DNA of 64,000 bases from positions 62,001 to 126,000 of the forward strand of contig JAFRCC010000025.1 in the NCBI GenBank assembly GCA_017404545.1. The letters run 5' to 3'. This stretch comes from Clostridia bacterium (GTDB taxonomy: Bacteria; Bacillota; Clostridia; TANB77; CAG-508). Numbering within the stretch: position 1 is the first letter of the stretch; every line of letters begins with the position of its first letter. This document shows positions 51,666 to 61,320 of this stretch, one piece after another. Under the pieces are notes generated by a model, which worked only from the letters and a program-made list of their open reading frames with translations, made no database searches and had not been told where the DNA came from. A program made the position numbers and the translations under genes.

Positions 51666-54600
51666 ATGAAAAGAAAAATTAAATTAAAGGTATTATTAAT
51701 ATCTTTCATAGCAATTTTGCTACTAATTGGCTTATCAAATAAAGCTTTAGCAGAAAGCGTAACAATTCAATATGATGGGTCTGTAACGTATGGGTATAGT
51801 ACCGTAGGAAATTTTCATGTTGATGGAAAAAGGGCATTTTGTATGGATCACGAAAAAACATCTCCATCTAATGGAACATATGCAGAAACGAGTATTTATA
51901 CCAATGAAAATGTAATTAAATGTTTATATTATGGTTGGGAGGGTGCTGAAGTATGGTCAGGTTTCAATGGAAACAGTAGCTATGGTATAGTGGCAACAAC
52001 ATTAGCCATAGACCACTATGTAAATGGAAGCAATAAAACGGTAGCACAGGATTTTATAGCATTTATTGATTCTGTGCCAATGCCAATGACATCATTAAAC
52101 TTTTCAGAAAATAATTTAAGAGCCACCATTCAAGGCGATAAACAAGTAACAGTGCAGGTAAAAATAACAGGCTCTACTGGAATATCACTAAAATTTTCAA
52201 TACCAAATGATGTAACATTAGTTTGTGATAGTGGAAATTGGTCAAGAACAGGTGGACAAGTAGAAGTTACAAATGGTGATATAATTCATTTTGAAGCTCC
52301 AATTAGTAAAACAGGTAGTTGGACTTCTGAACAAATAGCAAACTCTTATGTATATAATGCTATACTAAGTAGAACTACAAATGAAAGTCTACAAAGAATA
52401 GTAAGATTGGGAGAAAAAGATCCAGGTACGTATACAAGTATTACAGTAAAATTTGAAGATACAGGAACTTTGGAAGTTGTAAAAAAAGACTGTAAAACAG
52501 GGGTTATACTACCAAACACAACTTTTGATGTTAAAAATAGTTCAGGAGCAGTAGTAGGACAAATAACAACAGATTCAAACGGAAAAGGAACACTTGGTAA
52601 ATTAGTAGCAGGTACATACACATTAGTTGAAACAAAAGTAAATAGTGATTATGAACTAGATTCAACACCAATTCAAATAGAAATAAAAGCAGGAACTACA
52701 ACAACAAAAGAAATTACAAACGATAAAAAGAAAGGTGGACTTAAAGTAATAAAAGTTGATAAGGATAATCACAAGGTTACTTTAGGGAATGTAAGATTTA
52801 TAGTATATTCAGAAGAATTTGGAAATTACTTAAAACAAAATGGAAATGACTATGATGGAGTTTCTGAAGAAAATGCAACAATTTTCCGTACCAATGCAAA
52901 TGGAGAGCTTACAATAGAAAATTTAAGATATGGAAACTACAAAATAAAAGAGGTAGAAACAAACCAATGGTATTCATTATCTGAAGATACATCATTTACA
53001 ATAGATAAAACAGAAATATTAAATTTAACAATAGAAAATGAATTAAAGAGTGGTAGCATAAAAGTAATAAAGGTAGACAAAGATAATCACGAAGTAAAAT
53101 TAAAAGATGTTAAATTCGATGTTTATGTTGATAGAAATAACAATGGTGTAGCAGAAAGAAATGAATATGTAGACACTTTAATTACAGATAAAAATGGTGA
53201 GGCTAAAACTGGAAAATATACTATAAGAGATTATCAGCATTTAATACTAATTGAAACAGAAACAAACGAGGGATATGTATTAGATGATACACCTAAAGCA
53301 GTAGAGCTAAAAGAAAATCAAATAACTACAATTACTTTTGAAAATAAATATATAACAACGGAAGTAAATCCACACAAAGAAGATAGAGATACACATAAAC
53401 CATTAGCAGGAGCAGAATTTGACATTTATGAAGATACAAACAAAAATGGTAAATTAGATGAAGAAGATAAAGTAGTATTCCACACAGTAACAAAAGAAGA
53501 TGGATATTCAGAAGATTTAACATTTGGATATGGTACATATTTCGTAAAAGAAACAAAAGCTCCAGAAGGATATACATTAGATCATGTTATATCTGAATTT
53601 ACAGTAAAAACATTAAATCAAAAAATAGAGGTAAATTTTGCCGATAAAATAATTGAAAATGATGTAGATATAACTAAAAAAGCAAATAATGATTCTATTA
53701 AGTATGGTATAAAGAAAGATGAAGGAGTGCCAGAAACTTATTTTGCACTATACAAAATAGATGAAAATGGAAAAATAATAGATTTTGCAAAAGATAAATT
53801 TGGTAACTATATAGGAGAAAAAATAGTAATAGACGACAAAGAATATTATGCAGTAGTAACAGATGAAACAGGTAATATTCAAGTAACTGTACCATACGGC
53901 AAATATTTATTTAGAGAAATAAAATCACACGATTCATTTTTAAATGATTCAAAAGACAACATTATAGATGTACTAGATGACGGAAAAAAAGTAAGTTTAG
54001 AATTTTATGACACAGCCGTAAATTTAGAGCTAGATATTAGTAAAACAGGAATAAATCAAGCTCAGCCAAATGATATAATAAGATATGATTTTCCAAACTT
54101 AATTAATAAGTCTAATGTAGCATTAGATAATTTCACTTGGTCGGATCATCTACCATCAAAATATACAAAAATCACAAAACTATATACAGGAATATGGAAT
54201 GAAGAATTAAGCTTAAAAGTATATTACAAAACTAATAAACAAGACTATACCCAGTATGGTTTAGAATATTCAAGTTTAGTAAATAACTGTATAGATTTTG
54301 AAACATTAGGATTAAATGATGAATCAAATGAATACATAACAGATATTAAAGTTGAGTTCGGAACAGTAAAAAGTGGTTTTACTTATGCAGAAGCACCATT
54401 CATTTTTGTAAAGGTAGATGAGGATGTAAAAGCTACAGATGAATGGACTAATAAGACAAAATTAACAGGTAATTATACAGATGAAAACGGAAATGTAACA
54501 GAGTTAGAAGATAATGATGAACACACAACGATTTCTTACGCAAAAGAGCTTAAAATTACAACCCTACCTAGAACTGGAATAAACTTTGATACGTTAACAA

Positions 54601-54674
54601 TAATAGTTAGAAGTTTATTTGTAATTATATCATATGGTATAGTATTAGTTTCGATTAGGATGTTAGATAAATGA
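51666..54674 (+). CDS. LPRTG-anchored adhesin with CnaB repeats
   Basis: A 1002-residue surface protein. After a signal peptide (residues 1-29) comes a thioester-type domain (VDGKRAFCMDHEKTSPSNG, reactive Cys), then four or five CnaB/SpaA-like domains (GTLEVVKKDCKTG, GGLKVIKVDKDNH, GSIKVIKVDKDNH, HKEDRDTHKPLAGAEFDIYE), a pilin-end domain and the sorting signal LPRTG with membrane helix and charged tail. Isopeptide-forming Lys and Asp/Glu are expected in each repeat. Two repeats share KVIKVDKDNH, showing duplication. It would mediate donor-recipient attachment. Expression is from copy 2 of the shared module. Confidence 0.92.
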   Translation: MKRKIKLKVLLISFIAILLLIGLSNKALAESVTIQYDGSVTYGYSTVGNFHVDGKRAFCMDHEKTSPSNGTYAETSIYTNENVIKCLYYGWEGAEVWSGFNGNSSYGIVATTLAIDHYVNGSNKTVAQDFIAFIDSVPMPMTSLNFSENNLRATIQGDKQVTVQVKITGSTGISLKFSIPNDVTLVCDSGNWSRTGGQVEVTNGDIIHFEAPISKTGSWTSEQIANSYVYNAILSRTTNESLQRIVRLGEKDPGTYTSITVKFEDTGTLEVVKKDCKTGVILPNTTFDVKNSSGAVVGQITTDSNGKGTLGKLVAGTYTLVETKVNSDYELDSTPIQIEIKAGTTTTKEITNDKKKGGLKVIKVDKDNHKVTLGNVRFIVYSEEFGNYLKQNGNDYDGVSEENATIFRTNANGELTIENLRYGNYKIKEVETNQWYSLSEDTSFTIDKTEILNLTIENELKSGSIKVIKVDKDNHEVKLKDVKFDVYVDRNNNGVAERNEYVDTLITDKNGEAKTGKYTIRDYQHLILIETETNEGYVLDDTPKAVELKENQITTITFENKYITTEVNPHKEDRDTHKPLAGAEFDIYEDTNKNGKLDEEDKVVFHTVTKEDGYSEDLTFGYGTYFVKETKAPEGYTLDHVISEFTVKTLNQKIEVNFADKIIENDVDITKKANNDSIKYGIKKDEGVPETYFALYKIDENGKIIDFAKDKFGNYIGEKIVIDDKEYYAVVTDETGNIQVTVPYGKYLFREIKSHDSFLNDSKDNIIDVLDDGKKVSLEFYDTAVNLELDISKTGINQAQPNDIIRYDFPNLINKSNVALDNFTWSDHLPSKYTKITKLYTGIWNEELSLKVYYKTNKQDYTQYGLEYSSLVNNCIDFETLGLNDESNEYITDIKVEFGTVKSGFTYAEAPFIFVKVDEDVKATDEWTNKTKLTGNYTDENGNVTELEDNDEHTTISYAKELKITTLPRTGINFDTLTIIVRSLFVIISYGIVLVSIRMLDK

Positions 54675-54780
54675 AATATGATATATATAAATATATATCA
54701 TAAAATCTAATTGAATAGCTGGAAAACATTGAAAAAAAATTGGGGTTATGGTAGAATTTGTGGCAGGGAGGAGCGTGTAT

Positions 54781-55773
54781 ATGAATAAAAAGATAGTTAT
54801 TGTTTTTTTGGTATGTTTAATAGTATTTGTTTCTTTATGTATTTTTTTATCAAAAAAAAATATACCGTATGATGGTATAAAAAGTGGGTCTATACCAAAT
54901 TATAAAAATCCACCAGTTCCAGAAGGATTTTCTAAAGTAGAAACAGAGAGCGCCAGTTGGAATGAAAAAGATGGAATCATAGACGGATGGAACAATGGTC
55001 TTGTTATCGAAGATTCTGATGGAAACCAATTTGTGTGGGTACCATGTTCGGTAGAAGAAAATAATGAAGTGGTTTTGTATAGTAGATATTATGATTATGG
55101 TAAATTTAATAACACAATTCCTGTCAGGGAAGATAAAATTTATCATGGATCAAAAGAATCAAATATATACTATCTTGAAGACGATCCCATAAATGAAGAT
55201 ATAAAAAATAATATTGTTAAGTATGGTGGATTTTACATTGGTAGATACGAAACTGGAAAAAGAGATGAGAAAACCTGCATAAAACAGAATGTAGACTTGT
55301 ATAATAACATAACTCAAAGTGAAGCAATAGCAATTTCTAAGGAATTAGAAAAAAGTGATTCGGTTAAATCATACTTAATGACGTCATATTGCTATGATAC
55401 AACAATAAAATGGATGAATAATTCAGATAATAACTTTTTTAATAATGAATCAAAGAAAAATACTTATGTAGATACTGAAGCAGTTCTTAATAACATTAAT
55501 GAGATAACTGGAAGTGCTTCAGAGTATGATATCAACAATATTAATAATTTGTTTGGAAATGCAGTAGAATGGACAACTGAAAAGTATAATATTAAAGAAA
55601 ATAAGATATACTATGTGGGCAGAAGAGGTGTAGGAACAAAAGGGTCTATTAATTCTATTAGAGAAAAAATGAACTTAATGGATTATTCTATAAATCAAAA
55701 GTACGCTATGCCAGAAGATTATTCTGGAAAGAATTATGGTTTTAGAGTTGTTTTAGTGATAATGGATATATGA
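54781..55773 (+). CDS. SUMF1/FGE-fold membrane-anchored protein
   Basis: A 330-residue protein with an N-terminal anchor (IVIVFLVCLIVFVSLCIFLS) and a C-type-lectin-like SUMF1 domain: FVWVPCSVEE, KYGGFYIGRYETGKRDEKTC, LFGNAVEWTTEKY and a final NYGFRVVLV. This is the fold of formylglycine-generating enzyme, but many family members are binding proteins without that activity. I could not confirm the catalytic Cys pair. GGGAGGAG precedes ATG 54781. A surface-binding role is more likely. Confidence 0.75.
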   Translation: MNKKIVIVFLVCLIVFVSLCIFLSKKNIPYDGIKSGSIPNYKNPPVPEGFSKVETESASWNEKDGIIDGWNNGLVIEDSDGNQFVWVPCSVEENNEVVLYSRYYDYGKFNNTIPVREDKIYHGSKESNIYYLEDDPINEDIKNNIVKYGGFYIGRYETGKRDEKTCIKQNVDLYNNITQSEAIAISKELEKSDSVKSYLMTSYCYDTTIKWMNNSDNNFFNNESKKNTYVDTEAVLNNINEITGSASEYDINNINNLFGNAVEWTTEKYNIKENKIYYVGRRGVGTKGSINSIREKMNLMDYSINQKYAMPEDYSGKNYGFRVVLVIMDI

Positions 55774-55785
55774 ATGTTAAAATAT

Positions 55786-55828
55786 AAAAAACAAAAGGAA
55801 ATCACAATATGATTTCCTTTTGTTTTTT
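55786..55828. terminator. Strong bidirectional terminator
   Basis: The arms AACAAAAGGAAATCA (55790-55804) and TGATTTCCTTTTGTT (55810-55824) pair fully and are flanked by A and T runs. It separates convergent genes. Confidence 0.88.
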
Positions 55829-55864
55829 CATATGAAGAACTTTTTAAATAAAAGTATACGAAAT

Positions 55865-57805
55865 TTATTCCGAGTAATTTGTCGAAATGTGTACATCGAT
55901 ATTTCCGGAAACATCTGTTGGCTCTGATCCTGAACCATTATGTGAGCAGGAATATTTAATTCGATAGTCGAGATTCTTAGTTAAAGATATCCAGTCAAGT
56001 GGAATTTCTACATCTCTTTGTAGCGAATATGCAGAAAAGATAGGATAGCTTACACCACTTTGAAAGACCATGATATCAGCTACAAGATTTGGATTTGTAT
56101 CTATAATGCTTGTTAGGGTAATCGTTAATCTCATATGGTTTGATCTTACTGTAAAATAATTTCCAAAGTGATCTTCTTCACCAATGTCTGTTGCTGTTCC
56201 TAAGTGATAATCATCTATACCATCTGGAATAGACGGATAATTATTATCAAGTTGTGTAACAGCATCAAAAGAGCTATTCTCATTGTATGCGACTTTATCA
56301 ATATTGAGGCTTTCATTATTTGTGGAGATTGTTGTTTCATAGAATTGATCAAAAGTCCAATTTGATGGCATACCAAATCCCATGTTTCCACTATATCCAG
56401 AGGACATATCGCTAACAAAACTTGTTACAGCATATCCTGCTGTAAGCACTCTTTGACATACGTTTCTTGTGCCATAGATACCAATTTTGTAATAATTTGG
56501 CATGCAATACGTCGAAGCAGCGGAATGTAATGCTTGAAAGTATGGCAGGATGTTATTTGTTATATTGGCATCTGTTGCATCAAAGTCTACAGCAAAATAT
56601 ATTACTGTATTTTGAGGTAATCTAGCAATAAGTGCTGCATCAAATGCTTTTTTTAGGTCCGCAGTTCCTTTTTCAGCAGTAAAATATGACACATAGCTTG
56701 CAGATTCCTGAAATATTGGGAAGAATTTAAAATTGGCATTAAATATTCGAGATAGCTCTCCAGGTTTAATTTTTTTATCAAGAGAACCATTAGGTGTATT
56801 TGTTAGATATCTTCCAACAATCGAGAATCCGTTTGAAGCAAGTAGACTCAATCGACTTGATGTCATTTCATATATTGTATCACATGCAACGGCACTTCTA
56901 GTAACATCTCCACAACTAGTTAAAAGTGCGAGCCATGTTGACAAATTACAAATACCAGTTGAATTTAGCATTAAATTGGTTTGAAATTGCCCAATTATAG
57001 TAGAGTCATATATATTAGAGATTTCTCCGGAACCAAATCCATTTACATATAAAGCAATTTTCATTATTATTATAAATTTATCAATTGACGATGAACTATA
57101 TGTAAGTCCATTTACATTTGTTTCAACATTATTATATGGTATAGTAGGACAGCAAGCTTTTGTTGTTTGCCCGAAATTACCATTTGCAGTTGAAGGAGAC
57201 AGCCCTTCCTCTGCCTGTATTGCAAATATTAAAGCTTTATTCATATCACGACTATATTTACCATCACAAGGGATTAATCCAATATAGTTTTCATAATGGT
57301 TGTTTAAATATTTTTGGGCTGTTTGTATTTTTTTTGGTATTTCTTCATCTTCACATCTAAAATATTTCATTGATAATAGTGCTTTCATTATGTTTAGCGA
57401 AATTGTAGATGTTGTTGCATCGATTCCTGCATCAGAGCGTAGATTTTTTATAGCATTTCCAGTACCTCCATAAAAATGTCGAGTTATATTTGATGCACCT
57501 ACGGTATATCCCTTGCACCAACAAGCTCCTTGGATAATACCATAAATATTATCTTCATAGGGATCGTTTGGTGCCTGTTGTTGGATACCATTGGGGAATC
57601 TTGTGTTAAATAATGCAACTGTTGTTGGACCAAATGTGTTAGCTGTATTTGTAATTCCTAATTCAATTTGAAATGCTCTAAGTAGAGCATTTATAGTATT
57701 AATACCAGTGTATCCATCCTCTACAATATTACTACCATAACCTGTCATACCACCATATGTAGCATTCAACCATTGCTGAGTTTTTAAAACCATTACATCT
57801 GCCAT
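55865..57805 (-). CDS. Glycoside-hydrolase-like (DUF1906) protein with peptidoglycan-binding modules
   Basis: A 646-residue protein on the reverse strand, against all element genes around it. It begins with a peptidoglycan-binding-like module (VLKTQQWLNATYGG; TGINTINALLRAFQIELGI), has further such modules, then a DUF1906 (Rv2525c-like) TIM-barrel domain: GFSIVGRYLTN, VIYFAVDFDATDANI, YYKIGIYGTRNVC. A beta-rich end domain follows. No classical signal peptide is seen, which is also common for relatives. It may act on cell walls, as cargo or as a lysin-like aid to transfer. Confidence 0.78.
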   Translation of the reverse strand: MADVMVLKTQQWLNATYGGMTGYGSNIVEDGYTGINTINALLRAFQIELGITNTANTFGPTTVALFNTRFPNGIQQQAPNDPYEDNIYGIIQGACWCKGYTVGASNITRHFYGGTGNAIKNLRSDAGIDATTSTISLNIMKALLSMKYFRCEDEEIPKKIQTAQKYLNNHYENYIGLIPCDGKYSRDMNKALIFAIQAEEGLSPSTANGNFGQTTKACCPTIPYNNVETNVNGLTYSSSSIDKFIIIMKIALYVNGFGSGEISNIYDSTIIGQFQTNLMLNSTGICNLSTWLALLTSCGDVTRSAVACDTIYEMTSSRLSLLASNGFSIVGRYLTNTPNGSLDKKIKPGELSRIFNANFKFFPIFQESASYVSYFTAEKGTADLKKAFDAALIARLPQNTVIYFAVDFDATDANITNNILPYFQALHSAASTYCMPNYYKIGIYGTRNVCQRVLTAGYAVTSFVSDMSSGYSGNMGFGMPSNWTFDQFYETTISTNNESLNIDKVAYNENSSFDAVTQLDNNYPSIPDGIDDYHLGTATDIGEEDHFGNYFTVRSNHMRLTITLTSIIDTNPNLVADIMVFQSGVSYPIFSAYSLQRDVEIPLDWISLTKNLDYRIKYSCSHNGSGSEPTDVSGNIDVHISTNYSE

Positions 57806-57930
57806 AAAAATACCTTCTTTCTTTTTTTATATTTATAAAACTAATTTGTTTTATATGGAATAATTTTATACTAATGCAAAAAAATGTTGAAAAAAGTATA
57901 AAAAAGTCAAAAAAAGTATATAAAAGTTTA

Positions 57931-57959
57931 TTGACGTTACCATATTACGGGAATATAAT
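57931..57959 (+). promoter_or_regulatory. Promoter with a 120-base leader before a secreted protein gene
   Basis: TTGACG (57931-57936), 17 bases, TATAAT (57954-57959). The leader to ATG 58080 holds a CTCAAA/TTTGAG hairpin (about 58011-58026). Between 57806 and 57930 I see only the divergent upstream region of the reverse-strand gene. Confidence 0.65.
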
Positions 57960-58079
57960 TCAACTAAGTTCAAAATTGAGTCAAAATGATTCGATATTGT
58001 ACTAATATTGAACTCAAATTTTTTGAGTTTTGATATTGAAAGCAATGTATGTACCGGGGCATATTTATGGAGGGTTAAC

Positions 58080-58580
58080 ATGAAACTCAATAAAAAGTTT
58101 GTTGCTTGTTTAACAAGTGCACTTATGTTAATGAACCCGTTTGGCCTGCAGGCTTCAGCTTGTGAAAACGATGAACTGAGTGCAATAGAGACAATCGATG
58201 CAGACGACTCCTCAAGAAGTGTAACTGCAACGAGTATGTATGTCGGACATGTACAGTTTACGGGAACGAATACAGGAGCATGGAGAACCGTTCCCGGTAA
58301 TCATGTTCGTATGTGTATCGCATTTAAGCCAGTAGACGGAATTAGCTACAGTACGGAACTTTACGTGTATTTGGAGCAGTATCCGAATGTTTATATCGGA
58401 CAGCTGAAATGCGATGATTACACTGTAACACCAGATTCCGATGGTTATTATTTCTTCGTAAGTAACTACTTTACTATCAATCCGTATTCCGACTGTAGAT
58501 TGTCGTACTTGGCTACTTCATCTGGAACGTCTTATGACCCCAGAAGGGTAGATGTTCACGCTTGGTATGATTACTATTAA
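58080..58580 (+). CDS. Secreted protein of foreign composition (166 aa)
   Basis: A protein with a clear signal peptide (KKFVACLTSALMLMNPFGLQASA) and a mature beta-rich part with several Tyr and two or three Cys (YVGHVQFTGTNTGAWRTVPG). Base and codon use are richer in G and C than in the neighbours (GAC, CTG, CCG, ACG codons), which points to recent gain. No family is recognised; a small secreted immunity or bacteriocin-related protein is conceivable, but nothing proves it. It has its own promoter and terminator. Confidence 0.7.
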   Translation: MKLNKKFVACLTSALMLMNPFGLQASACENDELSAIETIDADDSSRSVTATSMYVGHVQFTGTNTGAWRTVPGNHVRMCIAFKPVDGISYSTELYVYLEQYPNVYIGQLKCDDYTVTPDSDGYYFFVSNYFTINPYSDCRLSYLATSSGTSYDPRRVDVHAWYDYY

Positions 58581-58654
58581 TTTGACACTATAACATGACA
58601 GATTAGATATGACGTAAGTAAGTTATAAACAATAGGTACATACATTGCTTCGAT

Positions 58655-58687
58655 ACAGCACCTTTTCAGTAAGGTGCTGTATTTTAT
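58655..58687 (+). terminator. Terminator after the secreted-protein gene
   Basis: ACAGCACCTT (58655-58664) pairs with AAGGTGCTGT (58671-58680), then ATTTTAT. Confidence 0.82.
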
Positions 58688-58717
58688 AATAAATTATTGG
58701 AAGGATATGAATGATAT

Positions 58718-59155
58718 ATGGGGAAAAAAAGAAGTTTGATTATTACCTTGCTTTTGGTAATAATCATGATATGTTGCAGTGGATGTTCAAAAGATACAAA
58801 CAATGAGTACAATGATATAGAAAATGTAAATCAATCAGTAGAGTATTCCGAAAATATACAGAAAATTAGGTCAATGGTAATAGAGGGAGTATCGGATAAG
58901 TCAGTTGGTGAGATATTAGATGATATACTTATGGATTATTCTTGGTCAGAATATCAAAACTATTTATCAAAAACTGCAAAAGGTTGTGTTCAAGTTTCTG
59001 GAAAGGATAAAAAGTCAGGGGAAGATGTCAGCATAATTTGGGGGATAGAAATGGCAAATCCAAGTGAAGAAAATCATTTTGAAAAAATGTCTAAAGGAAG
59101 GGAAGCTTTCCTTGACTACGAGTACTTTAAAACATATATTAGCAATAGGAATTAA
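58718..59155 (+). CDS. Lipoprotein of unknown function (145 aa)
   Basis: The signal peptide SLIITLLLVIIMICCSGC ends in a lipobox (CSGC). The mature part is acidic, with VSDKSVGEILDDILMDYSW and later GKDKKSGEDVSIIWGIE, a pattern seen in small extracytoplasmic proteins of unknown role. GGAAGGATA is the ribosome-binding site. It is the last cargo gene before the secretion operon; copy 3 of the shared module starts three bases after its stop. Confidence 0.7.
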   Translation: MGKKRSLIITLLLVIIMICCSGCSKDTNNEYNDIENVNQSVEYSENIQKIRSMVIEGVSDKSVGEILDDILMDYSWSEYQNYLSKTAKGCVQVSGKDKKSGEDVSIIWGIEMANPSEENHFEKMSKGREAFLDYEYFKTYISNRN

Positions 59156-59157
59156 TC

Positions 59158-59212
59158 TTTCAAAATTGCTTCAAAATCATTTCATTGTTTTTACTGAGGG
59201 AATAGATATAAT
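59158..59212 (+). promoter_or_regulatory. Shared operator-promoter module, copy 3 (secretion operon)
   Basis: TTTCAAAATTG (59158), CTTCAAAATCA (59169), TTTCATTGTTTT (59180); -35 TTGTTT (59185-59190), 16 bases, -10 TATAAT (59207-59212). Confidence 0.78.
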
Positions 59213-59234
59213 AATATCATAGAAAATTATAGAG

Positions 59235-59274
59235 TAGGTGGCTCAATAAAAGAGCAAACCTGCTCTTATTTTTT
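59235..59274 (+). terminator. Leader terminator of module copy 3, with a possible competing fold
   Basis: AAGAGCA (59250-59256) pairs with TGCTCTT (59261-59267), then ATTTTTT. An alternative pairing, GTAGGT (59234-59239) with ACCTGC (59258-59263) and GGCTC (59240-59244) with GAGC (59252-59255), would use the same bases and prevent the terminator. Confidence 0.7.
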
Positions 59275-59302
59275 ACTTAGTTTTATGAAGGAGGGTTTTG
59301 AT

Positions 59303-59668
59303 ATGAAGATTAAAGGAAAAATCAAAAAAATAGGTTTAGGATTAGGAACAGTAGGTACAATGGTGGTGCTTAAAGCAAATTCTGTACTAGCAGAAACAGT
59401 AACTATTGATTCTAATGGTGGAAAAATTAGAGAATCAGCAGTTGGAAAAGGAATATTTGATATGGCACAAGATGTGTCAGGAACTTTAAGATGGCTTATA
59501 CCAGTTGTTTCAATACCATTTATATTATGGTTTTTGTTTAAGATGTTTTCAGGAGAAGAGCAGGAGCAACCTCGCTATAAGAAAAAGCTTATTACGACAC
59601 TAATAATAGTAATGGCTACAACTTTAGTAACAGTAATTATTAACTTAATAATGGGGTATTTCGGATAA
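59303..59668 (+). CDS. VirB2-like pilin subunit / small T4SS membrane protein
   Basis: A 121-residue protein with a signal-like N-terminus (GLGTVGTMVVLKANSVLAE) and two membrane helices (WLIPVVSIPFILWFLFKMF and LITTLIIVMATTLVTVIINL). This is the VirB2/TrbC layout, and the gene starts the secretion operon. GAAGGAGGG precedes ATG 59303. The likeness is structural, not strict sequence identity. Confidence 0.7.
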   Translation: MKIKGKIKKIGLGLGTVGTMVVLKANSVLAETVTIDSNGGKIRESAVGKGIFDMAQDVSGTLRWLIPVVSIPFILWFLFKMFSGEEQEQPRYKKKLITTLIIVMATTLVTVIINLIMGYFG

Positions 59669-59683
59669 ATAGGAGGATGAGCT

Positions 59684-60538
59684 ATGACAAAAGAAATCGT
59701 AAAATTGTTATCAGACTTCATTGGATCCTCGGCTACTACTATAGATTCTTTTTTGAATACACTATATTATTTTTCATTCTATATAGAAAAGCAATTTAGA
59801 GATATAAATGTAAATTGGAATGATGTTTACAAAGTTATATATGAGTACGCAATAGTTATCTTAGCAATAGTGTTTATAAAAAAAATGATACAAACCTACT
59901 TTTTATGGAAGTCAGGAGAAGATGATGTTTCTCCTGTTCATGTATTGTTAGGATTGTTTGAAGCAATAACTGTAATGTTATCTTTCGGATATTTTTATAC
60001 ATTTTGTGTACAAATTGGGGCAAATGTTTATGAAAATATAAAAAATGCAATGATAGATTCAACTGGCTTTTCGGTAAATGACTTGGCAAGTTGGTGCAAC
60101 AGCGGAATATTCTCAGCAGTAGTATGCTTAATTCTTGTAATAGAGTTTTTGATATTAGTATGGCAATTAATAAGAAGAGGAATAGAGCTTTTAATACTGA
60201 GGCTAATAATACCATTTACAGCAATAGGGCTATTGTCAAGCAATGGAGGATCTTTTGCTATTGTAATGAAAAAATTTTTGCAAAATATATGTACGGTTAT
60301 TGTTCAGCTATTACTACTAATACTTGCACTAACTTTAGCATCTAAAAATCACTTAATTTATGCTATTGCAGTTTGCTTTGTATGTAACCAAACACCACAA
60401 TTTTTGCAAGAATTTATAGCTCCAACAAAAGGTTTTGGTGTAGGTCAAAAGGTTAATAGAGCAGTTGACACGGTACATGATGGCTTAGGAGCAGTAGCAA
60501 CTTGGAAGTCTATGAAATCAGGAAAAAATGCAAAGTAA
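59684..60538 (+). CDS. VirB6/TrbL-like polytopic membrane protein
   Basis: A 284-residue membrane protein with about six helices, for example YEYAIVILAIVFIKKMIQTY and SAVVCLILVIEFLILVWQLI, and a soluble tail (GVGQKVNRAVDTVHDGLGAV). It follows the pilin-like gene by 15 bases. Proteins of this form build the inner-membrane channel in T4SS of Gram-positive elements. Confidence 0.78.
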   Translation: MTKEIVKLLSDFIGSSATTIDSFLNTLYYFSFYIEKQFRDINVNWNDVYKVIYEYAIVILAIVFIKKMIQTYFLWKSGEDDVSPVHVLLGLFEAITVMLSFGYFYTFCVQIGANVYENIKNAMIDSTGFSVNDLASWCNSGIFSAVVCLILVIEFLILVWQLIRRGIELLILRLIIPFTAIGLLSSNGGSFAIVMKKFLQNICTVIVQLLLLILALTLASKNHLIYAIAVCFVCNQTPQFLQEFIAPTKGFGVGQKVNRAVDTVHDGLGAVATWKSMKSGKNAK

Positions 60539-60559
60539 TGGAATGGAGGTAAAATTAGT

Positions 60560-61309
60560 ATGAGGTCAAATAATTTAAAAGCTATATTGGATTTTATGTA
60601 TGCTCTAGGAATTATAACTTGCGTAATGTCAATTCTTATATCGTTATTTAAAGGTCTAATGAATACAGATGAAATGCCATCACAATTAAAAAAAATAAAA
60701 AATTCCTTAATAGCTGTGGTTTTAATTCTAACACTAACAACTACAATGTCAGTTATGCAGAGCTATTTTTTCAATAATGGGGTATCTTACACAGATGATA
60801 CTTATTTTGGAGTAGGAAAACTACCAGAGGGGACAGGACTAAAATTTATTGATGATAATACATCATTGAATGATAATGATAAACAGGGTAGAGAAGTTGT
60901 AATAATCGATGGAGAAAAATATGTAGTTACAAGTAGAGATAAAAAATTATATGGAAAAAAGAATGAAAATGGTTGGTCTTTTGCGGATATGTGGATTTAT
61001 GGTTATGAAGATATGAATGTTTGGGTAGATGCGTTAAAGTATTTTAACGATTGCCAAGGATTTACAAGTGGCTCAGACTTAACAACAAAAGTCCAATTGT
61101 ATCGAGTACATAAAAAAGAGTATTATAGTTTTGCAGGTGTTGATGAAAATGGAAAAAATGGAAAAAAAATATCGGAGTATTTATCTGAATCGGATGTCGA
61201 TTCATCAACAAGATTCTCAAAAAATACTGGTTATATCATAAATTGGCACTCTTATGATGAAGTAAAAAGAGATGTGGAGAGTGGCGACTGCTATAAGCCA
61301 GGTGTGTAA
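60560..61309 (+). CDS. T4SS-associated membrane protein of unknown function (249 aa)
   Basis: Two N-terminal membrane helices (YALGIITCVMSILISLF and SLIAVVLILTLTTTMSVMQS) are followed by an extracytoplasmic domain of about 170 residues with Trp- and Tyr-rich segments (NGWSFADMWIYGYEDMNVWV). It stands between VirB6-like and PrgI genes in every respect of spacing like an operon member. I do not recognise a family. Confidence 0.7.
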   Translation: MRSNNLKAILDFMYALGIITCVMSILISLFKGLMNTDEMPSQLKKIKNSLIAVVLILTLTTTMSVMQSYFFNNGVSYTDDTYFGVGKLPEGTGLKFIDDNTSLNDNDKQGREVVIIDGEKYVVTSRDKKLYGKKNENGWSFADMWIYGYEDMNVWVDALKYFNDCQGFTSGSDLTTKVQLYRVHKKEYYSFAGVDENGKNGKKISEYLSESDVDSSTRFSKNTGYIINWHSYDEVKRDVESGDCYKPGV

Positions 61310-61320
61310 AGGAGACTAAT

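Noticed and set aside
54781..55773. True formylglycine-generating enzyme
   Set aside because: No sulfatase lies nearby and I could not see the catalytic Cys pattern; only the fold is supported.
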